A stretch of DNA of 64,000 bases from Burkholderiales bacterium (GTDB taxonomy: Bacteria; Pseudomonadota; Gammaproteobacteria; Burkholderiales; Burkholderiaceae_C). Shown here one piece after another: positions 16,209 through 26,176 of the stretch. Each line of letters opens with the position of its first letter. Positions within the stretch are counted from its first letter, which is position 1. Both the position numbers and the translations under genes were made by a program. Location of the stretch: positions 124,001-188,000 of the forward strand of contig JAIOOS010000010.1 of NCBI GenBank assembly GCA_021414305.1. Reading direction: 5' to 3'. The notes under the pieces are model-generated. The model was given only the letters and a program-made list of their open reading frames with translations, did no database searches and was not told the DNA's origin.

Positions 16209-16853
16209 CTACGGCAGCTTCTGGAAGCCGAACACCGGCGGGTTCATGCCGCAGCTGACCGAGTCGCTGCCGACCTTGCCGGTGGCGTTGACGACGAACT
16301 TCGAGCGCGCGGTGCCCGAGATGACCAGCGGCGCGGTCAGGTTCAGGCCGTCGGTGCTGGCGGTGCTCGTCGGCTGCATGAAGGTGTTGCCGCCGCCGCT
16401 GCCGGCCGAGGCGTTGGTCGTCAGGTAGAGGTACACCGGATCCGAGACCGGCGCGGCGTCGGTGCCGGTGCAGACGGTCGGCGCGCCGGCCGCGTCGGGC
16501 GCTTTCGTCATGCCGCCGTTGTCGGAGCGGCAGACGTCGGCCGTGTACTGCGTGCCCGCCATGCACAGGCCCGCGCTCGCGCTCGGCGTGAACTTGATCA
16601 GGTCCGACATCTTGATGATGACGCAGTTGTACGTGGCGTCGGCCGGGTTGCCGCTGCCGAGCGTCGGCGCCGCCAGGAAGTCGACTTCGGTCGCGGTCGG
16701 GCTGGAGAAGACGGTCACCGGGCTGGTGCAGAGCGGGCTGGTCGACAGCATCACCGAATAGACCTGGAGCTTGAGCGAGCTCGCGTCGAGCGCGAACGCG
16801 CTCGACGAGGCGAGCGCCGCGCCGAGGAGAAGGAGGGGCCTGAGCGATTTCAT
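16209..16853 (-). CDS. Secreted Ser/Thr-rich hypothetical protein
   Basis: 214 aa with a signal peptide (MKSLRPLLLLGAALASSSAFA). The mature protein is rich in Ser, Thr, Ala and Pro, has seven or so cysteines (PLCTSP, YNCVII, GLCMAG, DVCRSDN, TVCTGT, VSCGMN) and looks like a beta-rich extracellular or outer-surface protein. A 36-residue lipoprotein gene lies 14 bp upstream on the same strand, so the two may be cotranscribed. No known family; nothing resembling a catalytic motif is seen. Confidence 0.75.
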   Translation of the reverse strand: MKSLRPLLLLGAALASSSAFALDASSLKLQVYSVMLSTSPLCTSPVTVFSSPTATEVDFLAAPTLGSGNPADATYNCVIIKMSDLIKFTPSASAGLCMAGTQYTADVCRSDNGGMTKAPDAAGAPTVCTGTDAAPVSDPVYLYLTTNASAGSGGGNTFMQPTSTASTDGLNLTAPLVISGTARSKFVVNATGKVGSDSVSCGMNPPVFGFQKLP

Positions 16854-16867
16854 GGAGGGGGCCCCGC

Positions 16868-16978
16868 TCAGCTGCCGGAGCCGACGATCGTCAGCTTGTC
16901 GTCGCCTCCGCCGCCGCAGGAAGTGATCATGGCGCCGGCCACGAAGGCACAGACGATGAGGGCGAGCAGGCGTTTCAT
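16868..16978 (-). CDS. Micro-lipoprotein, 36 aa
   Basis: Very short gene: start Met-Lys-Arg, hydrophobic stretch LLALIVCAFVAGAM, then the lipobox ITSC followed by GGGGDDKLTIVGSGS. The Cys would become the lipidated N-terminus, leaving a mature peptide of only 16 residues; the Asp-Asp shortly after the Cys may influence inner/outer membrane sorting. ATG at 16978, TGA at 16868. It precedes the secreted protein by 14 bp. Too short to place in a family; comparable to small entericidin-like or anchor lipoproteins. Confidence 0.65.
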   Translation of the reverse strand: MKRLLALIVCAFVAGAMITSCGGGGDDKLTIVGSGS

Positions 16979-17108
16979 GGCAGGGCTTTCGTGGAAGGAA
17001 TAACTCCCCTCCTTCGGCGCCGCCACGCCGATCTTGAGCCGTGGGCGCGCGCCGGCGCCGCGGGTGTGACTTGCGACCGTTCGCCGGGCAGCGAGCGGCG
17101 CCGCCGCC

Positions 17109-18401
17109 TCAGGGCGCCTTGGCCGCCGCCGCCAGCTCGGCCTGGCGCTTCTTCTCGCGCAGCTGCTTGATCTGCTCCTCCTCGAAGCGCCGGCGCGACT
17201 CCTGCATCTGCACCTGCTTCTGATGCGCCCGCTCCTCGAGGTCGGCGGGCTGCGTCATCGGGTTGAGCGAGAGGCCGCCGAACTCGGAGACCGCGGGCTC
17301 GCCGCGCTTGCTCTTCAGCTTGATGTTCAGGCGCAGCTCGTTGGCCGAATCGGCATTGCGGATCGCCTCGTCGAAGCCGATCAGGCCGGCGTCGTAGAGA
17401 TCGAACAGGGCGGCGTCGAAGGTGCACATGCCGAGCTCGCGCGACTTCGCCATGATCCCCTTGATCTCGTGGAACTCGCCCTGGAAGATGCGCTCGGCGA
17501 TGGTGGGCGTGTTGAGCAGGATCTCGATCGCCGCCGAGCGGCCCTTGCCGTCCTCGCGCCGCACCAGCCGCTGCGAGACGATCGCCCGCAGGTTGGCCGA
17601 GAGGTCCATCAGCAGCTGCTTCCTCCGCTCCTCGGGGAAGAAGTTGATGATCCGCTCGATCGTCTGGCTGGCGCTGTTGGCGTGCAGGGTGCCCAGGCAG
17701 AGGTGGCCGGTCTCGGCGAAGGCGATCGCGTGTTCCATCGTCTCGGCGTCGCGGATCTCGCCGATGAGGATGACGTCGGGCGCCTGGCGCAGCGTGTTCT
17801 TCAGCGCGTGATGCCAGGAGTGGGTGTCGATGCCGACCTCGCGGTGCGTCACCAGCGACATCTGCGAGACGTGCACGTACTCGACCGGGTCCTCGACGGT
17901 GATGATGTGCCCGGCCGAGGTGCGGTTGCGGTGGTCGATCATCGCCGCCAGCGAGGTCGACTTGCCCGAGCCGGTGGCGCCGACGACGAGCACCAGGCCG
18001 CGCTTGGCGAGGACCACTTCCTTCAGCGTCTCGGGCAGCTTCAGCTTCTCGAAATTCGGGATCTCGGAGGCGATGGTCCGGATCACCATGCTGACGCAGC
18101 GCTGCTGCATCAGCACGTTCACGCGAAAGCGCGAGACGCCGGGAATCGAGATCGCGAAGTTGCACTCCATCTCCTTGGCGAACTCGGCGCGCTGGTTCTC
18201 GTTCATCAGCGAGTGCGCCAGCATGCGGGTCACGTCGGGCGTGAGCTTCTGGTTCGTCATCGGCTTCATCGCGCCCTGCGACTTCATGCTCGGTGGGAAG
18301 TCGCTGGCGATGAACAGGTCGGAGCCGCCGCCTTGGCTCATGGTCGCCAGCAGCTTGTGCATGTAGGCGCGGGCTTGTTCTTCGGTGAAGGCTGTCGACA
18401 T
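17109..18401 (-). CDS. pilU: PilU-type twitching motility ATPase
   Basis: 430-residue hexameric secretion ATPase that aids type IV pilus retraction together with PilT. Walker A is GATGSGKST, followed by Asp box ITVEDPVEYVH, Walker B DVILIGEIRDAETM and His box ETGHLCLGTLHAN. The opening SDLFIASDFPPSMKSQGAM and MKPMT segments are those of PilU and not PilT. The family is about 370-390 long; here the last 50 residues add a charged coiled-coil (HQKQVQMQESRRRFEEEQI). No pilT or other pilus gene is next to it, so the partner must lie elsewhere. Confidence 0.93.
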   Translation of the reverse strand: MSTAFTEEQARAYMHKLLATMSQGGGSDLFIASDFPPSMKSQGAMKPMTNQKLTPDVTRMLAHSLMNENQRAEFAKEMECNFAISIPGVSRFRVNVLMQQRCVSMVIRTIASEIPNFEKLKLPETLKEVVLAKRGLVLVVGATGSGKSTSLAAMIDHRNRTSAGHIITVEDPVEYVHVSQMSLVTHREVGIDTHSWHHALKNTLRQAPDVILIGEIRDAETMEHAIAFAETGHLCLGTLHANSASQTIERIINFFPEERRKQLLMDLSANLRAIVSQRLVRREDGKGRSAAIEILLNTPTIAERIFQGEFHEIKGIMAKSRELGMCTFDAALFDLYDAGLIGFDEAIRNADSANELRLNIKLKSKRGEPAVSEFGGLSLNPMTQPADLEERAHQKQVQMQESRRRFEEEQIKQLREKKRQAELAAAAKAP

Positions 18402-18532
18402 GGTGCTCCGTGGGGCGAGGGTCGCGCCCGGTCGGAAATCCCGAGGGCGACGACGCGTTTCTGACAGCGGTGGAGATTGCCAGCAAACGGCGGATCGGTC
18501 AGCCGAAGCAGCGGGAAAAAACCACGCTTGTC

Positions 18533-20554
18533 TCAAGCGCTCCCGGCCGATGTGGCGCGCGGCATCAGCCACTGCATCGCCAGCACCGCGGCGACGAGCG
18601 TCAGGCCCACCAGGTCGGCGATGCCGCCCGGATAGGCGAGCGCCACGCCGGCGACGATGAGCATCGCGCGCTCGATGGCGGTGGCGCGGCGCAGCGCCCA
18701 GCCCTGGAAGCCGCCGGCGATGGCGGCGATGCCGAGCGCGGCGGTGAAGGTCACCTGCGCGATCGAGAGCCAGTTCGCCGCGGCCAGCGCCTTGGTCGAG
18801 CCCATCAGCAGCAGGCCCTGGCCGGAAGGGTCGAGCACGAACATGAAGGGCAGCAGGAACGCCGGCACGGTGTACTTCCAGCACTGCAGCGTCGTCTTGT
18901 ACGGGTCGCCGCCGGTGATCGCGGCGGCGGCGAACGGCGAGAGCGCGGTCGGTGGGGAGACCTCGGAGAGCACCGCGTAGTAGAAGATGAACATGTGCGC
19001 CGCGAAGTCGGGCACGCCGAGCTTGATCAGCGCCGGCGCCGCGATCACCGCGCAGATGATGTAGGAGGCCGTGACCGGCACCGCCAGGCCGACGATCCAG
19101 ACCACGAGCGAGGTGAAGATCGCCGTCAGCAGCAGCGACCCCTCGGCGTAGTCGATCACGATCGAGCTGAACTTGAGGCCCAGGCCGGTGAGCGTGACGA
19201 CGCCGACGATGATGCCGGCGCCCGCGCAGGTGGCGCCGACGTTGAGCATGCCGAGCGCGCCACCTTCCATCGCCTTGGCGAAGCCCGACTGCAGCACGTG
19301 CTCCTTCACCGAGCCCTTGCCGCGGAACAGGTCGTAGGGAATCAGCGCGGTGTCCCGGCGCAGCATGCTCGTCGCCAGCGCCACCACGGTGGCCCAGAAG
19401 ACCGAGAGCACCGGCGAGAAGCCCCACATCATGAAAGCGACGATCGAGACCAGCGAGAGGAAGTGGAACCAGTAGCGCCGGCTCAGGTTCCAGACGCTGT
19501 CGACCTTCTCGAAGGCGACGTCCTTCATGCCGTACTTGCGGGCGTCGATCTCGACCATCAGGAACAGCGCGAAATAGAACAGCAGCGTCGGGATCACCGC
19601 CATCAGCAGCACGTCGAGGTACGAGATCTTCAGGAACTCGGCGATCAGGAAGGCGGCGGCGCCGAGCACCGGCGGCGAGATGATCGCGCCCAGGCCGCCC
19701 GCGGCGAGCAGGCCGCCGGCGGCGTTCTTCTCGTAGCCCACCTTCTCGAGCAGCGGGTAAGCCACCGCGCCGAGCGTCACCGTCGTCGCCACGCCCGAGC
19801 CCGAGGGCCCGCCGAGCAGGAACGACGCGAGCACCACCGTGCGGCCGGCGCCGGTCGGCTTGCCGCCCATCGCCGAGAACGAGAAGTCGAGGTAGAACTT
19901 GCCGGCGCCCGAGTACTGCAGGAACGCGCCGTAGATGGTGAACAGGATGATCAGCGACGAGGCCACGTCGACGGCAACGCCGAAGATGCCCTCGAGCGTC
20001 ATGTACATCACGCCGACCAGCCGGCCGACCTCGTAGCCCTTGTGCGTCCACGGCGCCGGAAGCCAGGGCCCGGCCATCGCGTAGGCGAGAAAGCCGAGGG
20101 TGATGACCGGCATGACCCAGCCGCTGGTGCGCCGCATCGCCTCGAGCACGAGCGCGATCAGGGCGACGCCGAAGGCGATGTCCCAGGGGTTGGGCGAGGT
20201 GTTGCGGTCGGTGAAGTCGTCGCCGCCCTGGATCGCGTAGACGACGATGGCGATCGCCAGCGCGGCGGCGAGCCAGTCCCACCACATGACGCGGTGGCGA
20301 AAGCGCTTCGCGACCGGAAAGACGAGGAAGCAGAGGAACAGCACGAAGGCGACGTGCACGGGCCGCAGCGTCTGCGTCGGCACGATCGCATAGGCGGTGT
20401 AGAGATGGAACGCCGCCATCACGAAGGCGGCGAGGCGCACGAACCCGCCGAGCCAGCCCTTCAGCTTGTTGGCCGCACCCTCTTCTTCCTCGATGTACTG
20501 CTCGGCGCGAAGCAGCGCCTCGTCGCTGACAGCCGCCGGCCGCTCCGCGCTCAT
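18533..20554 (-). CDS. TAXI-type TRAP transporter fused permease (DctQM)
   Basis: 673-residue membrane protein in which the small (Q) and large (M) TRAP permeases are fused, as usual for TAXI systems. About 17-19 hydrophobic helices. The M half shows GGPSGSGVATTVTLGAVAYPLL, AAGGLGAIISPPVLGAAAFL and, later, EVSPPTALSPFAAAAITGG. It follows its receptor gene with a 15-bp gap. Substrate unknown; TAXI systems carry compounds such as glutamate or other organic acids. Confidence 0.93.
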   Translation of the reverse strand: MSAERPAAVSDEALLRAEQYIEEEEGAANKLKGWLGGFVRLAAFVMAAFHLYTAYAIVPTQTLRPVHVAFVLFLCFLVFPVAKRFRHRVMWWDWLAAALAIAIVVYAIQGGDDFTDRNTSPNPWDIAFGVALIALVLEAMRRTSGWVMPVITLGFLAYAMAGPWLPAPWTHKGYEVGRLVGVMYMTLEGIFGVAVDVASSLIILFTIYGAFLQYSGAGKFYLDFSFSAMGGKPTGAGRTVVLASFLLGGPSGSGVATTVTLGAVAYPLLEKVGYEKNAAGGLLAAGGLGAIISPPVLGAAAFLIAEFLKISYLDVLLMAVIPTLLFYFALFLMVEIDARKYGMKDVAFEKVDSVWNLSRRYWFHFLSLVSIVAFMMWGFSPVLSVFWATVVALATSMLRRDTALIPYDLFRGKGSVKEHVLQSGFAKAMEGGALGMLNVGATCAGAGIIVGVVTLTGLGLKFSSIVIDYAEGSLLLTAIFTSLVVWIVGLAVPVTASYIICAVIAAPALIKLGVPDFAAHMFIFYYAVLSEVSPPTALSPFAAAAITGGDPYKTTLQCWKYTVPAFLLPFMFVLDPSGQGLLLMGSTKALAAANWLSIAQVTFTAALGIAAIAGGFQGWALRRATAIERAMLIVAGVALAYPGGIADLVGLTLVAAVLAMQWLMPRATSAGSA

Positions 20555-20569
20555 GCCGGGGCCGACGCT

Positions 20570-21532
20570 TCAGTTGACCTTGACGCCCTTCTCGGCGAAG
20601 TACTTCAGTGCCCCGGGGTGGAACGGGATCGGCGAGGCCGAGGCCTTCTGGCTCTCGAGCTTGAAGTTGAGCGCCTCCTTGTGCACCGCGACGATGTCGT
20701 CCTTGCGGTCGAAGATCGTCTTGACGATGTTGTAGGCGGTCTTGTCGTCCATGCTCTCGTGCGCGACCAGGATGTTCATCACCGTCGCCTGGTGGTTGTC
20801 GGCGTCCATGCCCTTGTAGGTGTCCTTGGGAATCACGTCCTGGATGTAGAGGTTGCCGTACTTCTTGTTCATCGCCGCCACGGCGTCGGCGTGGTCGATC
20901 ATCTTCAGCTTGGTGTTCGGCGTGTTGGCGAGGTCGGTGACCGAAGCGGTCGGCAGGCCGCCGACCCAGAAGAAGGCGTCGATCTTGCCGTCCTTGATCG
21001 CGTTCACCGACTCGGCGACGCCGAGGCGCTCTCGCTTCATGTCGGCGTCCTTGTCGAGGCCGGCGGCCTCGATCAGGCGAAACGCCATCACCTCGGTGGC
21101 GCTGCCGGGCGAGCCGGTCGAGACGCGCTTGCCCTTGAGGTCGCTCATCTTCGCAACGCCACGACCCTCGACCGAGACGACGTGCATCCGGTTGGGGTAC
21201 AGGATCATCAGCGTCTTCAGGGCGACCTTGTTGCCCTTGAACTTGTCCTCGCCGCGAAACGCGTCCTGGGCCGCGTCGGTCATGGTGAAGCCGACGTAGG
21301 GCTTGCCGCTGCCGACGAGCTTGAGGTTGTCGACCGACCCGCCGGTGACCTCGGCGGTGGCCTGCATGCCGGGCACGTGCTTCGAGAGCACCGCGGCGAC
21401 GCCGCCGCCCATCGGGTAGTAGACGCCGCCGGTGCCGCCGGTGGCGATCGAGATGTTCTGGGCGTCGGCGGCGAAGGCCAGGGCGAGCCCGGCGAGGGTC
21501 GTGCCGACAAGGCGGGAAATCGAAAGGCTCAT
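20570..21532 (-). CDS. TAXI family TRAP receptor
   Basis: 320-residue periplasmic receptor with signal peptide (ending near AFAADA) and the family opening NISIATGGTGGVYYPMGGGVAAVLSKHV. Further TAXI features: KGKRVSTGSPGSATEVMA, DAFFWVGGLPTASV and IPFHPGALKYFAEKGV at the end. Paired with the fused permease downstream. The upstream gene (82 bp away, same strand) is an aspartoacylase-like hydrolase that may act on the same type of compound. Confidence 0.94.
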   Translation of the reverse strand: MSLSISRLVGTTLAGLALAFAADAQNISIATGGTGGVYYPMGGGVAAVLSKHVPGMQATAEVTGGSVDNLKLVGSGKPYVGFTMTDAAQDAFRGEDKFKGNKVALKTLMILYPNRMHVVSVEGRGVAKMSDLKGKRVSTGSPGSATEVMAFRLIEAAGLDKDADMKRERLGVAESVNAIKDGKIDAFFWVGGLPTASVTDLANTPNTKLKMIDHADAVAAMNKKYGNLYIQDVIPKDTYKGMDADNHQATVMNILVAHESMDDKTAYNIVKTIFDRKDDIVAVHKEALNFKLESQKASASPIPFHPGALKYFAEKGVKVN

Positions 21533-21614
21533 GGGCGGTGTCTCCGTGCGGTTCGCGGGATCGTTGTCGAACGATTCTGCAATGCCGGCGCCCCGCGGCG
21601 CATCGAGCCGGACC

Positions 21615-22583
21615 CTACTTCGGGTCGGGCCCGAGCCGCGCGCTCGAGCGCGCCAGGTAGAACCATTCGTGCCCCGGCTCGGCGCCGGGATTCGGGAACA
21701 CGATGAAGCCGCTGAACGGCGCGACGATGGCCGTGCCGTCGTGCCGACGGCCGATCGCCTGGCCCTCGGCCACCGGGTCGAAGCTGCGCCAGACCTGCGC
21801 GAACGCGTCGTCCGGGTGCAGCCGGTCGATCACTTCACTGAGGCTCAGGCACTCCATCGCCGCCGCGGGCGCCGGATCGGGCGCATCGCTCAGGCCGAGG
21901 TGGGCGAGCGTGTTGACGATCGCCCGGTAGGCGACGTCGGGCGCCGCGGGGTCCTCGTGCTGGCCGCATTCGAGCGTGAGCGCGCTGCCGCCGATCGAGC
22001 GCATGTACTCGGTGGTGCCGATGCCGTAGCGCGGATCGAGGTCGAGCGTGGCTTCGGGGAACCGGGCAGCCTGCTCGCGGCGCCGGGCGACGCCGGCCGC
22101 GTACGTCGTGAGCCAGCCGTCGACCGCGCGGCCCACGCCCAGGCGCCGCGCCAGCGCCTCCTCGCGCGCCGCCCGGTCGAAGGGCTCGATCGGCCCGGCG
22201 TTGTCGCTCGGGCCCATGAAGACGAACGGCACGCCCGGTGCGGTGAACGAATGCAGGTCGAGCAGCACCTCGTGCTCGGCGAGCAGCGGGCAGAGCCAGT
22301 TGGCAATATGGTCCTCGAACTCGCGCGGCGTGTCGGTCGGCACGAGCTTGCGGTTGAGGTTGCGGTCGCCGGTGCGGCGCTGGTTCGCGTAGGCGAGCGG
22401 GTTGGTCACCGGCACGAAGGTCACGCGACCGGTTGTCAGGCGCAAGGTGCCCGCGTCGATCTCGGCGAGGGCGCGCGTGATCCCCTTCGTGCCGCAGGTC
22501 TCGTTGCCGTGCACGGCGCCGAGGACGATGAGGCGCGTGCCGGGCTGGACACTGGCGTAGGTGACGGACTTGAAGGGCTGCAT
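21615..22583 (-). CDS. Succinylglutamate desuccinylase/aspartoacylase family protein
   Basis: 322-residue M14-like zinc hydrolase. The zinc site is VLGAVHGNETCG (His, Glu) with the third ligand in LLDLHSFTAPG, and RTGDRNLNRKL supplies the substrate-binding Asp-Arg-Asn-Leu-Asn-Arg motif. These enzymes remove an acyl or aspartate group; many homologues act on N-acyl amino acids or ectoine breakdown products. It is placed upstream of the TAXI transporter. Exact substrate unknown. Confidence 0.88.
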   Translation of the reverse strand: MQPFKSVTYASVQPGTRLIVLGAVHGNETCGTKGITRALAEIDAGTLRLTTGRVTFVPVTNPLAYANQRRTGDRNLNRKLVPTDTPREFEDHIANWLCPLLAEHEVLLDLHSFTAPGVPFVFMGPSDNAGPIEPFDRAAREEALARRLGVGRAVDGWLTTYAAGVARRREQAARFPEATLDLDPRYGIGTTEYMRSIGGSALTLECGQHEDPAAPDVAYRAIVNTLAHLGLSDAPDPAPAAAMECLSLSEVIDRLHPDDAFAQVWRSFDPVAEGQAIGRRHDGTAIVAPFSGFIVFPNPGAEPGHEWFYLARSSARLGPDPK

Positions 22584-22607
22584 CGCCGGGAATCGTAAGC
22601 GAGCCGT

Positions 22608-23324
22608 CTAGCCGAGCCAGCGGAACAGGAGCGGGATCATGAGCGAGGCCAGAAGCACCTGCAGGCCGAGGGCGATTCCGGCGTAGGCGCCGGCGTCGTC
22701 GTGCACCTGCAGAGCCCGGGCCGCGCCGATGCCGTGCGAGGCGGTGCCGAGGGCGAAGCCGCGCACCGCCCAGCTGTCGATGCCGAGCCCGTTGAACAGG
22801 TACTTGGCCGACAGCGCGCCGACCAGGCCGGTCAGCACCGCGAACACGGCGGCGAGGGCAGGCACGCCGCCGATCCGCTCGGCGATGCCCATCGCCACCG
22901 GCGCGGTCACCGACTTCGAGGCGAGCGAGCGCAGCACCTCGGCGGGCAGGTCGAACAGCCAAGCGAGCAGCACCGCGCTGCCGCCGGCGACCGTGCCGCC
23001 GACCAGCGCGGCGACGAGCAGCGCGACGCCGCGCTTGCTCACCTCGGCGCGGCGTTGCCAGAGCGGCCAGGCGAGCGCGACCACCGCCGGCCCGAGCAGG
23101 ACGTGGACGAACTGCGCGCCGGCGAAGTAGGTGGGGTACGGCGTGGCGGTGAGGACCAGCATCGCGCCGAGCACGACCACCGACCAGAGCACCGGGTTCG
23201 CCCAGGGCGCGCGGTCGACCCGGTCGTAGAGCGCGGCGGCGACGACGTAGACGACCAGCGTCGCCGTCAGGCCGAACAGCGGCGCGGTCGAGAGATAGAC
23301 CCAGAGCTGGACGAAGTCAGGCAT
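22608..23324 (-). CDS. lrgB: LrgB/CidB family membrane protein
   Basis: 238 aa, about seven hydrophobic helices, with the family signatures LASKSVTAPVAMGIAERIGG and GFALGTASHGIGAARAL. LrgB/CidB proteins pair with LrgA/CidA in membrane integrity, murein hydrolase control or pyruvate/glycolate-type transport. The start overlaps the lrgA stop by 8 bp, so the pair is translationally coupled. Confidence 0.92.
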   Translation of the reverse strand: MPDFVQLWVYLSTAPLFGLTATLVVYVVAAALYDRVDRAPWANPVLWSVVVLGAMLVLTATPYPTYFAGAQFVHVLLGPAVVALAWPLWQRRAEVSKRGVALLVAALVGGTVAGGSAVLLAWLFDLPAEVLRSLASKSVTAPVAMGIAERIGGVPALAAVFAVLTGLVGALSAKYLFNGLGIDSWAVRGFALGTASHGIGAARALQVHDDAGAYAGIALGLQVLLASLMIPLLFRWLG

Positions 23325-23682
23325 CGCCCGCTCCCTCGCCCGCGCCGCGCTTCAGCAGCGCGCGCAGCAGCAGCGCCGTCACGGCCATGCCGATCCAGGT
23401 CGAGAGCACGATCACCGCGACAAGTTGCGCCCCATAGCGCGACACCAGGTCGAGGTGCGTGATCACGCCGACGCCGACCGGAACGAAGAGCAGCGAAAGG
23501 TGCGCCAGCAGCAGCTCGGCGGCCGCCTGCGCGGGCTCGCGGATCCACGTCCAGCGCAGGCCCGCGAGCAGCAGCACGAGGCCCACGACCGGTCCGGGAA
23601 AGGGCAGCTTCCAGGCGAGAACGAGGCCTTCTCCCGCGGCCTGGAAGAGCAGCAGCAGGGCCAGGCCGCGCAAGGCGGTCAT
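23317..23682 (-). CDS. lrgA: LrgA/CidA family membrane protein
   Basis: 121 aa with four hydrophobic helices. The conserved LPFPGPVVGLVLLLAGLRW and LLFVPVGVGVITHLDL segments mark the LrgA/CidA holin-like family. ATG at 23682 gives the usual short N-terminus. Head-to-head with the hppD gene, 122 bp apart, so that interval must contain promoters for both directions. Confidence 0.9.
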   Translation of the reverse strand: MTALRGLALLLLFQAAGEGLVLAWKLPFPGPVVGLVLLLAGLRWTWIREPAQAAAELLLAHLSLLFVPVGVGVITHLDLVSRYGAQLVAVIVLSTWIGMAVTALLLRALLKRGAGEGAGDA

Positions 23683-23804
23683 CGCGGGCTCCTGCCCGGC
23701 GCCGGGCCCGGATCGATATCGTGCATGGCCGCAATGATCGCGGGTTCCGGCGAAGTGTCTAATGGGCGGAGTGACGCGGCCTGAGCCGCACGGAGACAAC
23801 GCAA

Positions 23805-24881
<1,077 letters not shown>

Positions 24882-24883
24882 TC

Positions 24884-26176
24884 ATGGACGGCTACCAATC
24901 GGGTTTCGGCAACGAGTTCGCCACCGAAGCGCTGGCCGGCGCGCTGCCGGTCGGCCGCAATTCGCCGCAGCGCTGCCCGTACGGGCTCTACGCCGAGCAG
25001 CTCAGCGGCACCGCCTTCACCGCGCCGCGCGCCGACAGCCGGCGCTCGTGGCTGTACCGGATCCGCCCTTCGGCGATGCACCGGCCGTTCGAGCCGCTCG
25101 CCGCCGGGCGGATCGTCAGCGAGTTCGGCGAGGTGCCGACGCCGCCGAACCAGCTCCGCTGGGATCCGCTGCCGATGCCGGCGGCGCCGGCCGACTTGAT
25201 CGAAGGCCTGGTGACGATGGCCGGCAACGGCGACGTGCACGCGCAATCGGGCGGAGCCGCGCACGTCTACGCCGCCAACCGCTCGATGCAGGGACGCGCC
25301 TTCTACAACGCCGACGGCGAGATGCTGTTCGTGCCGCAGGAAGGCCGGCACCGCTTCTTCACCGAGCTCGGCATCGTCGACGCCGAGCCGCAGGAGATCG
25401 TCGTCATCCCGCGCGGCGTGCGCTTTCGCCTCGAGCTGCCCGATGGCCAGGGTCGCGGCTACGTGTGCGAGAACTACGGCGCCGCCTTCCGCCTGCCCGA
25501 CCTCGGCCCGATCGGCTCGAACGGCCTGGCCAACCCGCGCGATTTCCTGACGCCGGTCGCTGCCTACGAAGACGTCGAGCAGCCGCACGAGCTCGTCGCC
25601 AAGTTCCAGGGCCGGCTCTGGTCGGCGCGGATGGACCACTCGCCGCTCGACGTCGTGGCCTGGCACGGCAGCCATGCGCCGTACAAGTACGACCTGCGCC
25701 GCTTCAACGCGATCGGCTCGATCAGCCACGACCATCCCGACCCGTCGATCTTCCTGGTGCTGCACAGCGTTTCCGACACGCCCGGCACGAGCAACATCGA
25801 CTTCGTGATCTTCCCGCCGCGCATCCTGGCGATGCAGGACACGTTCCGCCCGCCCTGGTTCCACCGCAACGTCGCCTCCGAGTTCATGGGCCTGGTGCAC
25901 GGCGCCTACGACGCCAAGGCCGAAGACTTCCGGCCCGGCGGCGCGAGCCTGCACAACAGCATGACCGGCCACGGCCCCGACGCCGCCACCTTCGAGAAGG
26001 CGAGCCGCGCCGACCTCTCGAAGCCCGACGTCATCAGGGACACGATGGCCTTCATGTTCGAGACGCGCCTGGTCTGGCGGCCGACTCGGCACGCCCTCGA
26101 GTCGGCGCAGCTGCAGGCCGAGTACTACCGCTGCTGGGAAGGCTTGCAGAGGCATTTCGACCCGGCGCGGCCGTGA
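24884..26176 (+). CDS. hmgA: Homogentisate 1,2-dioxygenase
   Basis: 430-residue Fe(II) ring-cleaving enzyme making maleylacetoacetate from homogentisate. Family landmarks include the start [19 protein letters not shown], then [18 protein letters not shown]-like [23 protein letters not shown] [15 protein letters not shown] and [12 protein letters not shown]. It has the iron-ligand region YYRCWEGL at the end. The next steps (maleylacetoacetate isomerase, fumarylacetoacetase) are not in view. The stop overlaps the CoA transferase start in a GTGA junction. Confidence 0.97.
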   Translation: MDGYQSGFGNEFATEALAGALPVGRNSPQRCPYGLYAEQLSGTAFTAPRADSRRSWLYRIRPSAMHRPFEPLAAGRIVSEFGEVPTPPNQLRWDPLPMPAAPADLIEGLVTMAGNGDVHAQSGGAAHVYAANRSMQGRAFYNADGEMLFVPQEGRHRFFTELGIVDAEPQEIVVIPRGVRFRLELPDGQGRGYVCENYGAAFRLPDLGPIGSNGLANPRDFLTPVAAYEDVEQPHELVAKFQGRLWSARMDHSPLDVVAWHGSHAPYKYDLRRFNAIGSISHDHPDPSIFLVLHSVSDTPGTSNIDFVIFPPRILAMQDTFRPPWFHRNVASEFMGLVHGAYDAKAEDFRPGGASLHNSMTGHGPDAATFEKASRADLSKPDVIRDTMAFMFETRLVWRPTRHALESAQLQAEYYRCWEGLQRHFDPARP

